From the NCBI GenBank assembly GCA_029204045.2, contig CM055061.1:43238977-43302976 (forward strand): DNA of 64,000 nucleotides, read 5' to 3'. The translations under genes were made by a program, and so were the position numbers. The notes beneath the pieces are model-generated. The model ran no database searches. It saw nothing but the letters and a program-made list of their open reading frames with translations, and was not told the origin of the DNA. Below are positions 32,451 through 42,378 of this stretch, in pieces; the first letter of the stretch is position 1, and each line of letters begins with the position of its first letter. The DNA comes from Tillandsia leiboldiana. Lineage: Eukaryota > Streptophyta > Magnoliopsida > Poales > Bromeliaceae.

Positions 32451-32701
32451 AACATTTAGGGTTTCTCAAAAAAGTGGGGAGCACGGCCGATTATTTTATA
32501 AAACACTTGAGAGCAACCCTAGAGGCTAGGTTTTTATCGTTCTTCTCTATAGCCTCTTTTAGGTCAATTCGACGGTTCTTTCAAGAACGTATCTTTTGTC
32601 GAATTGATCTAATCTTTGCTTTGAGATTTTTCCCATGGATCTTCATTAATAATCTAAGCAAAGGATCACCATCGAAGTCAATATTCTTATCGACTGAGTT
32701 T

Positions 32702-32808
32702 GCGTCGTGGATTCGACGTGGCATCGTGGATTTGGTGTGCTAAAGGCGTTTCGTGGATTCGAAACGTGTGCTCGTGGATTCGAGTGGCGTTCGTGGATTC
32801 GAACGTGT
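32702..32808 (+). repeat. TGGATT-loop hairpin array, five units (B LTR 1)
   Basis: Units in order: CGTCG/CGACG, an imperfect second unit, CGTTTCG/CGAAACG, CTCG/CGAG and CGTTCG/CGAACG, each around TGGATT. Several arms extend by a G-U pair (GCG...CGU). Equivalent arrays lie at 46493-46602 and 60290-60397. Confidence 0.87.
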
Positions 32809-32831
32809 GCAGTGGACGCGCAATCGGTGGA

Positions 32832-33036
32832 GCGCGAGGTCCGAAGAAATTGAAGGAGGGGTTAAATCCATGGAGACGGTAATCACCTTGTTATTCTTCT
32901 TTTCTTAGTGGATTGTTATTGCGTGGACATCCAACCGGTCAGCGCAAGGTCCGAAGAAGCTGAAGGAGGGGTTGAGTCCGTGGAGTCGGTAATCACCTTG
33001 TTATTCTTCTATTCTTAGTGGATTGTTATTGCGTGT
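32832..33036 (+). repeat. ~110-bp direct duplication in the B LTR leader
   Basis: The block with GGTCCGAAGAA, TGAAGGAGGGGTT, GGTAATCACCTTGTTATTCT and TTAGTGGATTGTTATTGCGTG occurs twice, starting at 32832 and 32942. It is also doubled in the other two B LTRs of this block but single in the truncated B LTR at 28062-29228. Confidence 0.85.
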
Positions 33037-33222
33037 TGGTCCCGTGGTTTTTCTCCTGGATTGGAGTTTCCACGTATATCTCGGTGAGCTGTTTTTTATT
33101 TTCCGCATTGGTTTTTATTTTGCACTGAGATTTGGTTTTATAAGTATTACACCTATCCACCCCCCCTCTAGTTGTTTGATAGTACCTATTTAGATCCTTG
33201 TGGATCCTATAAAATCTACAAT

Positions 33223-33234
33223 TGGTATCAGAGC
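33223..33234 (+). other. Primer binding site of B, unit 1
   Basis: TGGTATCAGAGC two bases after the LTR end; the equivalent in unit 2 is 47007-47018. Confidence 0.92.
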
Positions 33235-33254
33235 AGGTTTTAGGCTTATCTATC

Positions 33255-35216
33255 ATGATGGGTGAAAGTGGTAATATTTATAGACCTCCTCTTTTTGATG
33301 GGACTAATTATGCTTATTGGAAAGTGCGGATGAGAGCTTTTCTCATCGCAATTGATGAGCGAGTATGGCAATCCGTGGAATACGATTGGGTGCATCCTGT
33401 TGAGGAAGTAGGAAATTCTACTACCCAAAAACCTCACTCTAGATGGTCCAAAGAGGAATTTGAAAGATCTTCTTACAATGGGAAAGGTATGAACGCTCTA
33501 TTTAACTCTCTTTCCTCGACTGAGTTCACAAGAATTTCCGCGTGTGAAACCGCGAAGGAAATTTGGGATATTCTCAAAATTACACATGAGGGTACTAATC
33601 TTGTAAAAATTCAAAAGCTCCAGATGCTTACAAGTCAATTTGACTCTATTCATATGGAAGAGCATGAATTGTTTACAGATTATTACACCAGACTTCAAGA
33701 TGTGATCAATACTTGTGCTAATTTAGGAGAAAAAATTTCGGAGTCGAGAATTGTAAGAAAGATACTTCGGACTCTTCCGGAACGGTTTAGGGCAAAAGTT
33801 ACCGCCATTGAAACCGTTAGTCATCCGGATGAGTTGAGAGTAGAGGAATTAGTAGGTGCTTTGCAAACTTATGAAATGACTTTTCCTACTAATCAAGTTT
33901 CTTCCAAGTCTTCTTCTAAGCTTACAGGTATTGCATTCAAATCAACAAAGGAAGAAGATAGCGAATCAAGTTCCGACGATGAAATCTCTTTTGCCGATTT
34001 TGAAGAACAATTGGCGCGGATCGTAAAGAAATTTCGTCGGAAGTTTTGGAAGAATCGAACCAATGGATATTCATCCACGAAACCATCTAAAGGATCATCG
34101 GGTTCTAAATCCTCTAATCTCAAAGGCGTTGCAAAACCTTCTAAAGAAAAAGAAAAAGATGATTTCGAAGGGGAAATCTAATGCTATCGATGCAAAGGCT
34201 ACGACCATTTTTCAACGGATTGTCCTTCTAAGAAATCATACAAAAAGAAGGCTTTGCAAGCGAAAACTTGGGACGATTCTACTTCTAATGAATCGACCTC
34301 AAGTAAAGAGGAAAAAGTTGTTGCTTTTCATGCCTCTCAAATTCCCTCTTCTAATTTGTGTTTATCATCTTTAGTCACTGACTCTGCTCCTTTGATTTTG
34401 TATGAAACATCAACATCCGGCGGAGAGTCATCAAGTGAGGGGGAGTCGGACGAAGAAGAACTCGTTGAGGCATATCAACAACTTCTTGTGGAATCTAAGA
34501 AGATGGCCAAGCATATCAAGAAGTTGAGAAAGCAACGACTTGAGATTCAAAACGAGAATCATGCTTTAAAGATCAAACTTCATGATCTCGAGGAGGAACG
34601 AGAGCTTTTATTGGATAATAATAAAATCCTCCAGGAAAAGATAAATCAGTCGGAAACGATCGTTAATTCCCATATTAACAAGATTGATTTTCTAGAAAAA
34701 CAGTTTGAGGAGATTCATGTCACCAACCAAGTTTTGACCAAGCAAGTTCATGAACTCAAATTCGACATACAAAGGCTTTCAACCGGTTCCAAGAAACTAG
34801 ATTGTATGACCGGATTAGGTCAAACAACCAAAGTTGGTTTGGGTTTTAAGAAGGATCAAACTGTGCATGCTTCAAGTTCCACATTCAAATTGAAAGGAAG
34901 AACGTGTCACTTATGTGGACTTGAAGGACATTTGGTGAAGAATTGCCCGAAAAAGAGAAAGAAGAGTCTTTCGGCAACTTCATCTACGGAGCAAACTCAA
35001 CGGAATCAAAAGACACATCAAGTCAAAGGAGTTCACTCAACCCACCAAAGGTCCGAGCCACAACATCAATCATACAAGTGGATCACTGCGAGGCAAAGAC
35101 CTAAGGTGGATCAACAGTCAAAGCTATCATCTCCCAACCACAATGAATCAAGACAACCCAAAATCCAGCGATTTTGGATTCGGAAAGGTGATATCATTCC
35201 TTGTCTTAAGTTCTAA
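33255..35216 (+). pseudogene. gag of element B, unit 1, one nonsense codon
   Basis: ATG at 33255 (a second ATG follows directly) after the PBS. Over ~653 codons the only break is TAA at 34179-34181, in place of the glutamine that precedes the first CCHC knuckle in the truncated B copy. Order: UBN2-like capsid region (RPPLFDGTNYAYWKV at about residues 10-25; TLPERFRAKV; VEELVGALQTYEMTF), Ser/Lys linker, knuckle 1 (CYRCKGYDHFSTDC, 34182-34223), acidic Ser-rich stretch, coiled coil (about 34480-34790), knuckle 2 (CHLCGLEGHLVKNC, 34905-34946), basic Gln/Ser-rich tail ending CLKF. It stops before the protease that follows in A copies, so the element is Gag-only. Confidence 0.88.
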
Positions 35217-36819
35217 ATAGCTTATGACTGTATGTAATGCTTTGATTGGTTTTCCCTTCATATCTTTCTTAATCTTTGCATTACATGTTTTTCAATGCTC
35301 TTCGTTTTTATACTTTGTTTTTGAACAAAAGGGTTTTTACTGAACAAGTGCATTGAATAAAAAGGGCTTCACGTTTATTCACTCCAAATTAATTTTATTT
35401 GGATTATCAACTTTACTCCATAATCATAATCTTGAAGATACTTCATTATAGGAGTTTTAGATATTATAAGCATCAAATTTTAGAAATCATGTGTGATCTT
35501 TAGATGCTTAATCTATCTCGGTTGTGTGAATTCATTGTGATAAACGTGAGACAACCGATAGACTAAAATTTGGGATTTAATTCTTTCACGTAAGAGATTG
35601 CATTCTTACAAGGGTATTGGAATGATTTGCAAAAGATGTGGAAAGAGTTACATCCGAAAGGAGTGTGAAAACTACCACCACATGTTGGAAAGAGCTGCCA
35701 CCCCGGTCGTCCGGTCTGTGTGTGAAGCTACCACATGTTTTGATGCTTGAAAAATATTTCTTGAAATTTTTAGTTGAAGCATTTGGAGATTTATATGCAA
35801 AGTTCTTATATTTTGAACAATCTCCTGGTTGGTATAAGGTGGGATAGTTGAAAGATGCTCAAAGAGCCACCCTTAGGTATTTTAGTGCTTATCTCAAATT
35901 TGAAAGGGTAAGAAATCAAATTGATGTCATTTGGAAATCTCTGTAAGTCATCTTTGTACATCCGTTACATCTTGATAGACTTTGGATCTCAAGATTATTT
36001 TTGATGACTTGTGTTTGATGAATATAACATGAAAAACGGTTTATAATGTTTAACCTTTATTTTTCATGATTTCGGAGTAAATCTTTTTAATTTTTGTAAA
36101 ATTAATTGGATTGAATGACATCTATGTGATCTCATATTATTTTCAAGCACTTAAATTGATTTCTTGATGGAATACAAATCGGTATTTGAAAAGATTATAA
36201 AATCTGGATTTGTTTCAAGAAATTATTTGATTTTTGCTTTCTGGTACAGGTACGCAATCTGCATTTTTGTTATATACCGGAACTGAGCTTTTATCTCTCT
36301 TTCTCTATGAACTAATGCTGTTAGTGATTTCCTTTTGTCTAGTATGTTCACTGTTTGACAATTTGTGACAAAAAGGGGGAGAACAGAAATTAATGATCGT
36401 ATCACAAAGCGGGAGAACATAAATGCTCAAGACAGGGGGAGAACATGGAGAACATGGAGAACATGTTAGAGATGCTCATGATAGGGGGAGATAAAGAAAG
36501 GACTGAAAGAGCCGAAAAACAAAAGAACCAAAAGGACGAATCAAATGTAGGATTCTAATTTCTAACGACTAACGTTTGATATTGTTTGGAGTTTTGTTTT
36601 GCAGGAATTACATCACTTTAAGACTCCAAGTCCTAAGTCATAGAGTATGTTCTAGGACTGTTTGGTTCAAATGTAATTTTGTATTTATTGGATCTTTCAC
36701 GCAAAGAAAATCAATGTTTTGGTTATAACATTGAATTTCGACTTTTTGGTTTAAGATGAGTGACTTGAGCGCTTTTATGTATTTTTGGGTTTTGTCACGA
36801 AATTGCCAAAGGGGGAGAT
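35217..36819 (+). other. 3' non-coding region of B unit 1 with polypurine tracts
   Basis: 1.6 kb of AT-rich DNA with no protease, integrase, reverse transcriptase or RNase H motif. Purine tracts GGGGGAGA or variants lie at 36370-36384, 36406-36418, 36432-36444 and 36481-36492, and the LTR-adjacent AAAGGGGGAGAT at 36808-36819. Confidence 0.8.
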
Positions 36820-36896
36820 TGTTACGGCATTTTGGTGTTGGCATATTTCGTGAGTCAAGTCAGTGAGTTGAGTCGGAGTCTTAAAGGGATCAAATT
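36820..36896 (+). repeat. B LTR 2, left piece
   Basis: First 77 bp of the LTR (TGTTACGGCATTTTGG...) up to the E1 insertion. The last five bases AAATT are the E target site, repeated at 45697-45701. Confidence 0.92.
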
Positions 36897-37326
36897 TGTG
36901 GTGTCCCGGACTTTTGTAGAAGCTTTTGCGGGTTTATCAGTGACTATAGGAAGCTCACGCAGTGTCATGGAGCTTGTAGAATTGAAATTGGATTTTTAAA
37001 ATGGACCCGGCGCAAAAATCGGATCAATTTGGCTTTTCCAGGGGCTTTCGGCAAAATTTCGGATGAGAATTTGGAAAATCGGACAGCGGATTTGGACTCA
37101 GCGCGCGAAAACGATCAAAATGGTGTATTCACTTTATTTTCGGCGCAAAATTACTGTTCACGCCGGAACAGTAATTCCGGCCGCCGGAAATACTGTTCCG
37201 GCGACCGGCGGCAGGCGGCGAGTGGCGGCGCACGGCGGAGCAGGGCCGCGGGCGGGCGCGGGCAGGCGCGCAAGCGGGCGGTCCACAGAATAGTCGTGCA
37301 CCGGGTGCACGGAAGGTTGAGGTTGC

Positions 37327-37596
37327 CACGTGGCAGCTCCTCATTGGTCGGGCGGCGTCAAGGAGGGCGGCCTGTCTGGGACACGTGGCGACTTCTGGTT
37401 GGCCGACACTTTCCGGAAGACCCGGCGTGTAGACCGGGGGCGTGGACCACGTGAACCGCGTGGTGACACGTGGCGTGTCCCTATTGGCGGGTGCACGCCG
37501 CCCACGTGCTCGAGGCACGTGGAACACGTGGGCGGCTGGGACACGTGGCGGCGCCCGATGGGTGGGCGCCGCTGTCCGCTGTTTGGCGGACACGTG
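37327..37596 (+). promoter_or_regulatory. Nine CACGTG (G-box) sites upstream of the E1 TATA
   Basis: CACGTG at 37327, 37382, 37448, 37467, 37503, 37516, 37525, 37542 and 37591, many as ACACGTGGC. This is the core recognised by plant bZIP (including ABRE-type) and bHLH factors. The cluster is conserved in all four E LTRs of the window (about 42821-43090, 51099-51368, 56587-56856). Confidence 0.8.
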
Positions 37597-37720
37597 TCGC
37601 GCCCGGGCTCTTCCGGGCGCGCACAGTGTTCCCGAATTGGGCCGCACTGTAGCAGCCCAATATTTCCGGGCGCCCGATTCTTGGGACACAGTGGGAATTT
37701 TGGCATTTGTTTTCTGGGCC

Positions 37721-37728
37721 TATAAATA
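37721..37728 (+). promoter_or_regulatory. TATA box of the E1 5' LTR
   Basis: TATAAATA in the context GGGCCTATAAATACAGC, 125 bp after the last CACGTG. Equivalents at 43214, 51493 and 56981. Confidence 0.85.
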
Positions 37729-40233
37729 CAGCTCCACTTTCCTCCCTTTCTGTTCTTTTTCCGAGCTTTAGAGAGAGAATCTGAGGGTGTGTCCTTAAGA
37801 AGACTTCTTCCTCTCTCTATCCTCCATCTCTCTAGGAAGTTTTGGAATTTTTGGAGTTGCCGACAGCGAGTCATCTGCGACGCGGTGCGCTTCGACGTTT
37901 CCTCTTTCTCGGCCCATTTCCGTCGCAGTTCAGTCAGAATTTTCCTGTGCGCAAACCAGGAGGAATTTTTGGACGATTTCTTCGACTGCATGTTCCTGAG
38001 AGGTAAGGCTTCGATTTCCGTGTTGATTGTTTCGCTTTATTTTGGGTTCTTGGCACGGTTCCCGAGGCATCTTTTGACCCCATTTTCTGTGATGGATTTC
38101 CTGGACAGCATGATCTTGTTGATTTTATATCTTGGCGTAGGAACATCGGATCGAGGCGTTTAAAGAGTTGATTTTGATCTACACGTCGCAAGGAACATCC
38201 CCATATTTTTCTTGTATTTTTCTGAATTTCCCAAAAGTGAGAAATCACTGTTTCTCCAGACTTAAGTGCTACAGTTTTTTTTGGAGGATCCTTTAGGGAT
38301 GGTTACCTTGTAGAATTTATATCTTGACCTGCAGAACTCGGATTTGGACGTGCAGGTACTCGTTTCGAAGGTATCGACGCGTGGATCGCTGTGATCTTTT
38401 TATTGGAATTTTCTGGGCATTTTCAGCAGGTGAAATAAGGGCATCTTTGGGACTGATTTCTGTATGTGTATGTGGGGGTAGTTTTTGGGATTTATGGACT
38501 TTATGTTGTACCCAGGAGAGTTGCGGGAATTACTGGACCCCTTGGAGTAGGAGATTTGTATTTCCTGGTACTTTCAGCTGTGGGATTTGGACAGTCAGCT
38601 CTTCAGGTGGGTAGTTGTTGCTTACCTCTTACTGTGATTTACTCACTAAGTTTATTTAGAGGATTCCCCGTTTGGACTTATTGATTGATTACCATGCATG
38701 ATTGAATGATAAAAATGCGAGCCTATCATTTGAGATTAATTATGTGGATAAAGCATGTTGGAAATATTACTGGGATAATATTGTTGTTGGAATATGATCT
38801 TGGAGATATTTTAATAGTGATAATTAACATGCCGTGTAGCACATAGATTTTATAAAAGTTGGTTAAATGGATTAAGTATTGGGACATGATGACATATCTA
38901 TGTGCGGGTACCACTTTGAGATTTATTATGGACCATGGATTATATACATATGTAGTTGGCTGATGATTTTAGCATGATGGTTATATTTATGCGGAACTAT
39001 TACTTAATACACATGTGGAGTTACTGTTTGATACTCTTTCTTTTATCTTTCTTGAGGACTGTTGCATGCTTATTTGGACATCTAGATAGGCCACTATTTA
39101 TTGCTACACTATCATATTGGGATTTGACTTAGGAGAAACCATGATTGTTTTTCTTTCTCCTTCTCATTTTGACTTTTGATTCATATTGCTCGGGTTCGAG
39201 CAGGGGTTTGGGATAGTGTAGTCGGGACCTTGGAGTCTGGGACAGGTCGTACTTGATTGTGGACTTGTGGGGTATTGCGGTAACCGCGGACATTAGGCGG
39301 TTGACCGGATGTTTACCTTTGCATCAGATTGGGGTTTCTTTAGTGGAGGGGTTTTCCACTTTGATCATAGTCATGATCCAGTCCTGCTTTTATGATACTT
39401 ATGACATGGTTACTTTCCTCGTGTGGGTAGCTCCCCTCGAGTGCCACTTCGAAGCGTGCGGGGTACCAAGTGGGTACCGGACGGCATTGACTCATTGCTA
39501 TCACTTTGGTGCGGATCAGGTTGCACGATGATGATAGCGGCAGCAGGCGGTACCAGTTTTTACTGGTGGCTAGATTGGGTTTATTTGGACAGATGCGGTT
39601 ACTGATGCATACTTACAGTCATTCATTTTGGCACTGCATTTAGAGGCATACTTGTGGTAGTTCCTTTTTATTTGTAGTCTTATAGCTTACCACTTTCTTC
39701 ATTCTTTGCCTCTGGTAGACTTAGTGGGTACGTCGGAGTTTGAGGCTTTACCCACAGGGGGAGGCTACTGGTTTACTAGTGGTTCTCACCCCCACTGTTG
39801 TTTTTCTCTCTTTCTTTTCCTTGTTTTGCAGAGCCTTCTGCGGGAGCTGCTGGGCCATCGGCAGCGGATCGAGGTGAGGGGATCGCTGAGTAGATAGATC
39901 TCCGGTGAGGCTGTGAGTTGCTATTAGACAGATATTGTACCCTTTTACTCAGACTGTAGTAGTTCACTTTTATTTTTTGTGGTCTGCCTTTGGCCAGCTG
40001 GGTGTATTATTTTGGTGAGCTGGGAGTTTATTGTGTTTTTACAGTTTTTATTTCTTTTCCAGTCTGAGATATTATGTAGTTCTTTAGTTCAGCTCTGTAT
40101 TATGCTCTTTTTTTTGTACATTTATATCTGAGCAGGTTACCGACGCTTCGTGTACATGGAAAATTCCGTGTGCATGGCGGATCTGTTGGCGAGCCCGGGT
40201 TCTGGTTTCCACCCGGGGCGTGACAGATTAAGT

Positions 40234-40245
40234 TGGTATCAGAGC
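40234..40245 (+). other. Primer binding site of E1
   Basis: TGGTATCAGAGC, 8 bp after the LTR end. Confidence 0.93.
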
Positions 40246-40517
40246 TTAGGGATAGGTCAGTTGGGACTTAGAAAACCCTAGGCTTATGTTGGACCCTAGG
40301 ATGATAGGGCGTGAGAGACGTGATGTTGTTGGCGAAAGTCGGTGATTGGGTTATTTGACTCTTCCGATGAGGGAAGAGGGATTGACATATCTTGTTTCTG
40401 TGAACGGTTATGTTGGCTGCAGACAACATAAAGCTACAGAAATAGGGGGATGTCTTTGACTTTCGCTAGATTGGGTCGTGCGTGGTTACGTCCTGACTTG
40501 TGTTTTCTGTTGGCAGG
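40246..40517 (+). other. E1 leader between PBS and gag
   Basis: Non-coding, 272 bp. It ends in TGTTTTCTGTTGGCAG directly before GATGCC; this is a good splice-acceptor match (AG at 40515-40516) one base upstream of the gag ATG. Confidence 0.65.
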
Positions 40518-41918
40518 ATGCCTCCCCGACGTCGGATTACTACTCGGGGTACCCTTACACCCCCTGAGGAGCCGGAGCAGACCGGATCTTCGGAGTTGAG
40601 TGAGCTGAGGGCCATGGTGGCCCAATTGGCGGAGCATACCCATCGGCAGGAGCAAAGGATTGACCAGCTTGTAGCCCAGAGAGAGGCGGCGCCGTCCCCG
40701 ACTGTTTTGGAGGCCCCTGTATCACCTGTACCACTTCGTGTGCCGACGGCGCCATCATCGAGTAGTGGGGCTCGAGGAGCGGCCCAGCCTTTGACCCCTT
40801 CTCAGGAGGAGTATATCGCGGAGAAGCTCACCAAGTTATGCCAGTATGGACCGCCTAGATTCTCGGGGCAGAACGCGCGACCGTGGGATTCGGAGGCTTG
40901 GTTATCTTCGATGGAGAAGCTGTTTAGGGATTTCTTCATCGACCCGAAGTACAGAGCGCACATGGCAGTGCATTGTCTCGAGGGGGATGCTGACGCATGG
41001 TGGCGTCGGGTGGAGCCAGCGGAGTTCCAGACCACACGACAGCTGCCCTGGTCCGAGTTTCGGCGTATGCTACTTGGAACGTACTTTTCTGGGAGCGTGA
41101 AACGGAAGCTGGAGGACGACTTGAAGAATATCCAGCAGGGAGACAAATCGGTGCAGGAGTACTACCAGGAGTTTATGCAGTTGCTTAACTACGTGCCTTT
41201 CGTTGCCCGTGATGGACCGCATGAGGTCGAGTTGTTCGAGTCTGGTCTTCGACCTGAGATCTATACCCTGGTGCACGCTCGGAGGCTACAGACCCTTGGT
41301 GAAGCCGTTGAGCAGGCACTGTGGGTGGAGCAGGGCAACACGAAGATTGCCAAGAGGAGCGGGTCGGTCGCACAGAGTTCTGAGAGGAAGCGACCAGCAC
41401 CTGATGATGGAGGACAGGCTAGTTCTTGGAGACCGCCACGACCGTCGCGGCCTCAGTCTCATGGCCAGGGGCATTCTGAGCAACAAGAGTCTGGTGGACC
41501 CCAGAAGCAGCAACAGCAGCAGCCGCAGCAGCAGCCACGACGTCGTGACAGATGTATTTTCTGTGGAGAACCTCATCTGTCTCACACCTGTGATCTGAGG
41601 TGGGGTCGTTGTTATAAGTGTGGACAGTCAGGCCACGTTCGAGCTTCATGCCCCCTATCGACTTCCACGGCACCATCTTCAGCCTCGGCTCCTAGTGCAT
41701 TTCGACAGAGGACGTCAGCTCAGCAGTCTTTTGCTCCAGTGAGCAGGTCACCTCCCTTCCACTCTTCTGATCACTGGCCACCGGCTCAGAGCGGTCGGGT
41801 ATATGCCGCTCAGGTGGAGGACTTTACAGCAGCCGATTATGTGGTGACAGGTATTATTTTACCTTCTGTCATTAGATTTTGCATTGTATTGCATTTGAGC
41901 ATCCTAGTCATTTGTTAG
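40518..41918 (+). CDS. gag: Gag of gypsy element E1 (Tekay/Del-like)
   Basis: 466 residues from ATG at 40518; an upstream in-frame GTG at 40500 is not expected to start in a plant. Order: basic start MPPRRR, predicted helix (about 25-58), the Retrotrans_gag core (about 95-275, with PRFSGQNARPWDSEAWLSSM, DADAWWRRVE, GTYFSGSVKRK and QEYYQEFMQLLNYVP), a Pro/Gln/Ser linker with a Gln-rich run (330-340), a knuckle-like CIFCGEPHLSHTC (346-358), a classical CCHC knuckle CYKCGQSGHVRASC (365-378), and a Ser/Pro tail. At about residue 442 (VVTG) related elements lead into protease; here the frame drifts into about 20 unrelated residues and ends TAG. It would form the cytoplasmic particle and bind element RNA. 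The frame is intact. Confidence 0.93.
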   Translation: MPPRRRITTRGTLTPPEEPEQTGSSELSELRAMVAQLAEHTHRQEQRIDQLVAQREAAPSPTVLEAPVSPVPLRVPTAPSSSSGARGAAQPLTPSQEEYIAEKLTKLCQYGPPRFSGQNARPWDSEAWLSSMEKLFRDFFIDPKYRAHMAVHCLEGDADAWWRRVEPAEFQTTRQLPWSEFRRMLLGTYFSGSVKRKLEDDLKNIQQGDKSVQEYYQEFMQLLNYVPFVARDGPHEVELFESGLRPEIYTLVHARRLQTLGEAVEQALWVEQGNTKIAKRSGSVAQSSERKRPAPDDGGQASSWRPPRPSRPQSHGQGHSEQQESGGPQKQQQQQPQQQPRRRDRCIFCGEPHLSHTCDLRWGRCYKCGQSGHVRASCPLSTSTAPSSASAPSAFRQRTSAQQSFAPVSRSPPFHSSDHWPPAQSGRVYAAQVEDFTAADYVVTGIILPSVIRFCIVLHLSILVIC

Positions 41919-42378
41919 GAGTATATTTGCATCATTGCCTGGGTTAGGGGTAGGATGGTTACCACGTGCACGGGAGGTTCAGATTCCCGATCATATTTTG
42001 CACATGGAGGAGTGTCATTGGTCCTACCCGGTGTAGATTGAGTCCTAGATTTTACCAGCAGACCAGATGGCTGCGAGACATGAATAGGATGCTCGGGATG
42101 GATGGGCAGGCTCGGTACTTCACAACAATCGATTGTGCCGCGAGGATATTGACCAGGAGGTGTTCGTGTACCAGGAGGTGTTCGTGTACTAGGGATGCTA
42201 GAAGAGATATGGTGGCTCGAGCTTGAGGTTTGCTTCATGTTTTTGAAGGAGCTTGCAGACAGTTTTGGGGGCTGGAGTCGGAGATGACGGACACCTACCC
42301 CTACTTATGTGAGGCATCGGACTATGGGATGCTGTTTAGTTTTGTTTCGAGGACGAAACTCTTTTTAGTGGGGGAGGA
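41919..42378 (+). other. E1 post-gag remnant and polypurine tract
   Basis: 460 bp with no recognisable protease, reverse transcriptase, RNase H, integrase or chromodomain. An 18-bp direct duplication (CAGGAGGTGTTCGTGTAC type) lies at about 42156-42190. The end keeps the family's terminal TTCGAGGACGAAAC block and the purine tract GTGGGGGAGGA (42368-42378). Confidence 0.8.

Larger units (their letters stand above)
31825..33220 (+). repeat. B LTR 1
   Basis: TGTTACGACATTTTGG to AATCTACA, 1396 bp, followed by ATTGGTATCAGAGC. Palindromes at 32152-32378, TATAAATA at 32443-32450, hairpins at 32702-32808, and a 110-bp tandem duplication starting at 32832. Confidence 0.9.
36897..40225 (+). repeat. 5' LTR of E1
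   Basis: TGTGGTGTCCCGGAC to GGGGCGTGACA, 3329 bp. It differs from the 3' LTR by roughly two dozen substitutions and a short insertion by eye. Contains a CACGTG cluster, TATA, a GC-rich segment (37190-37620) and a splice-donor-like AG/GTAAGG at 38001-38007. Confidence 0.92.

Noticed and set aside
33222..33254. Upstream TTG start for B Gag
   Set aside because: It would begin inside the tRNA primer site; the ATG pair at 33255 is the sensible start and matches the B copy at 28027.
37029..37991. Open frames in the E LTR (repeated at 42511-43484, 50774-51688, 56276-57251)
   Set aside because: They overlap on both strands through the GC-rich promoter and G-box region, are not expected to be translated, and encode nothing recognisable.
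40234..40245. tRNA-like sequences TGGTATCAGAGC at many places
   Set aside because: Only the 12-base primer complement is present beside LTR ends; no tRNA gene can be folded around them.
40500..40517. Upstream GTG as the start of E Gag
   Set aside because: A GTG start is not expected in a plant gene, and the ATG at 40518 begins the family-typical MPPRRR.
41919..42378. Hidden pol or chromodomain remnant in E
   Set aside because: I looked for protease, reverse transcriptase, RNase H, integrase and chromodomain motifs in three plus frames and saw only the terminal VSRTKLFL block.
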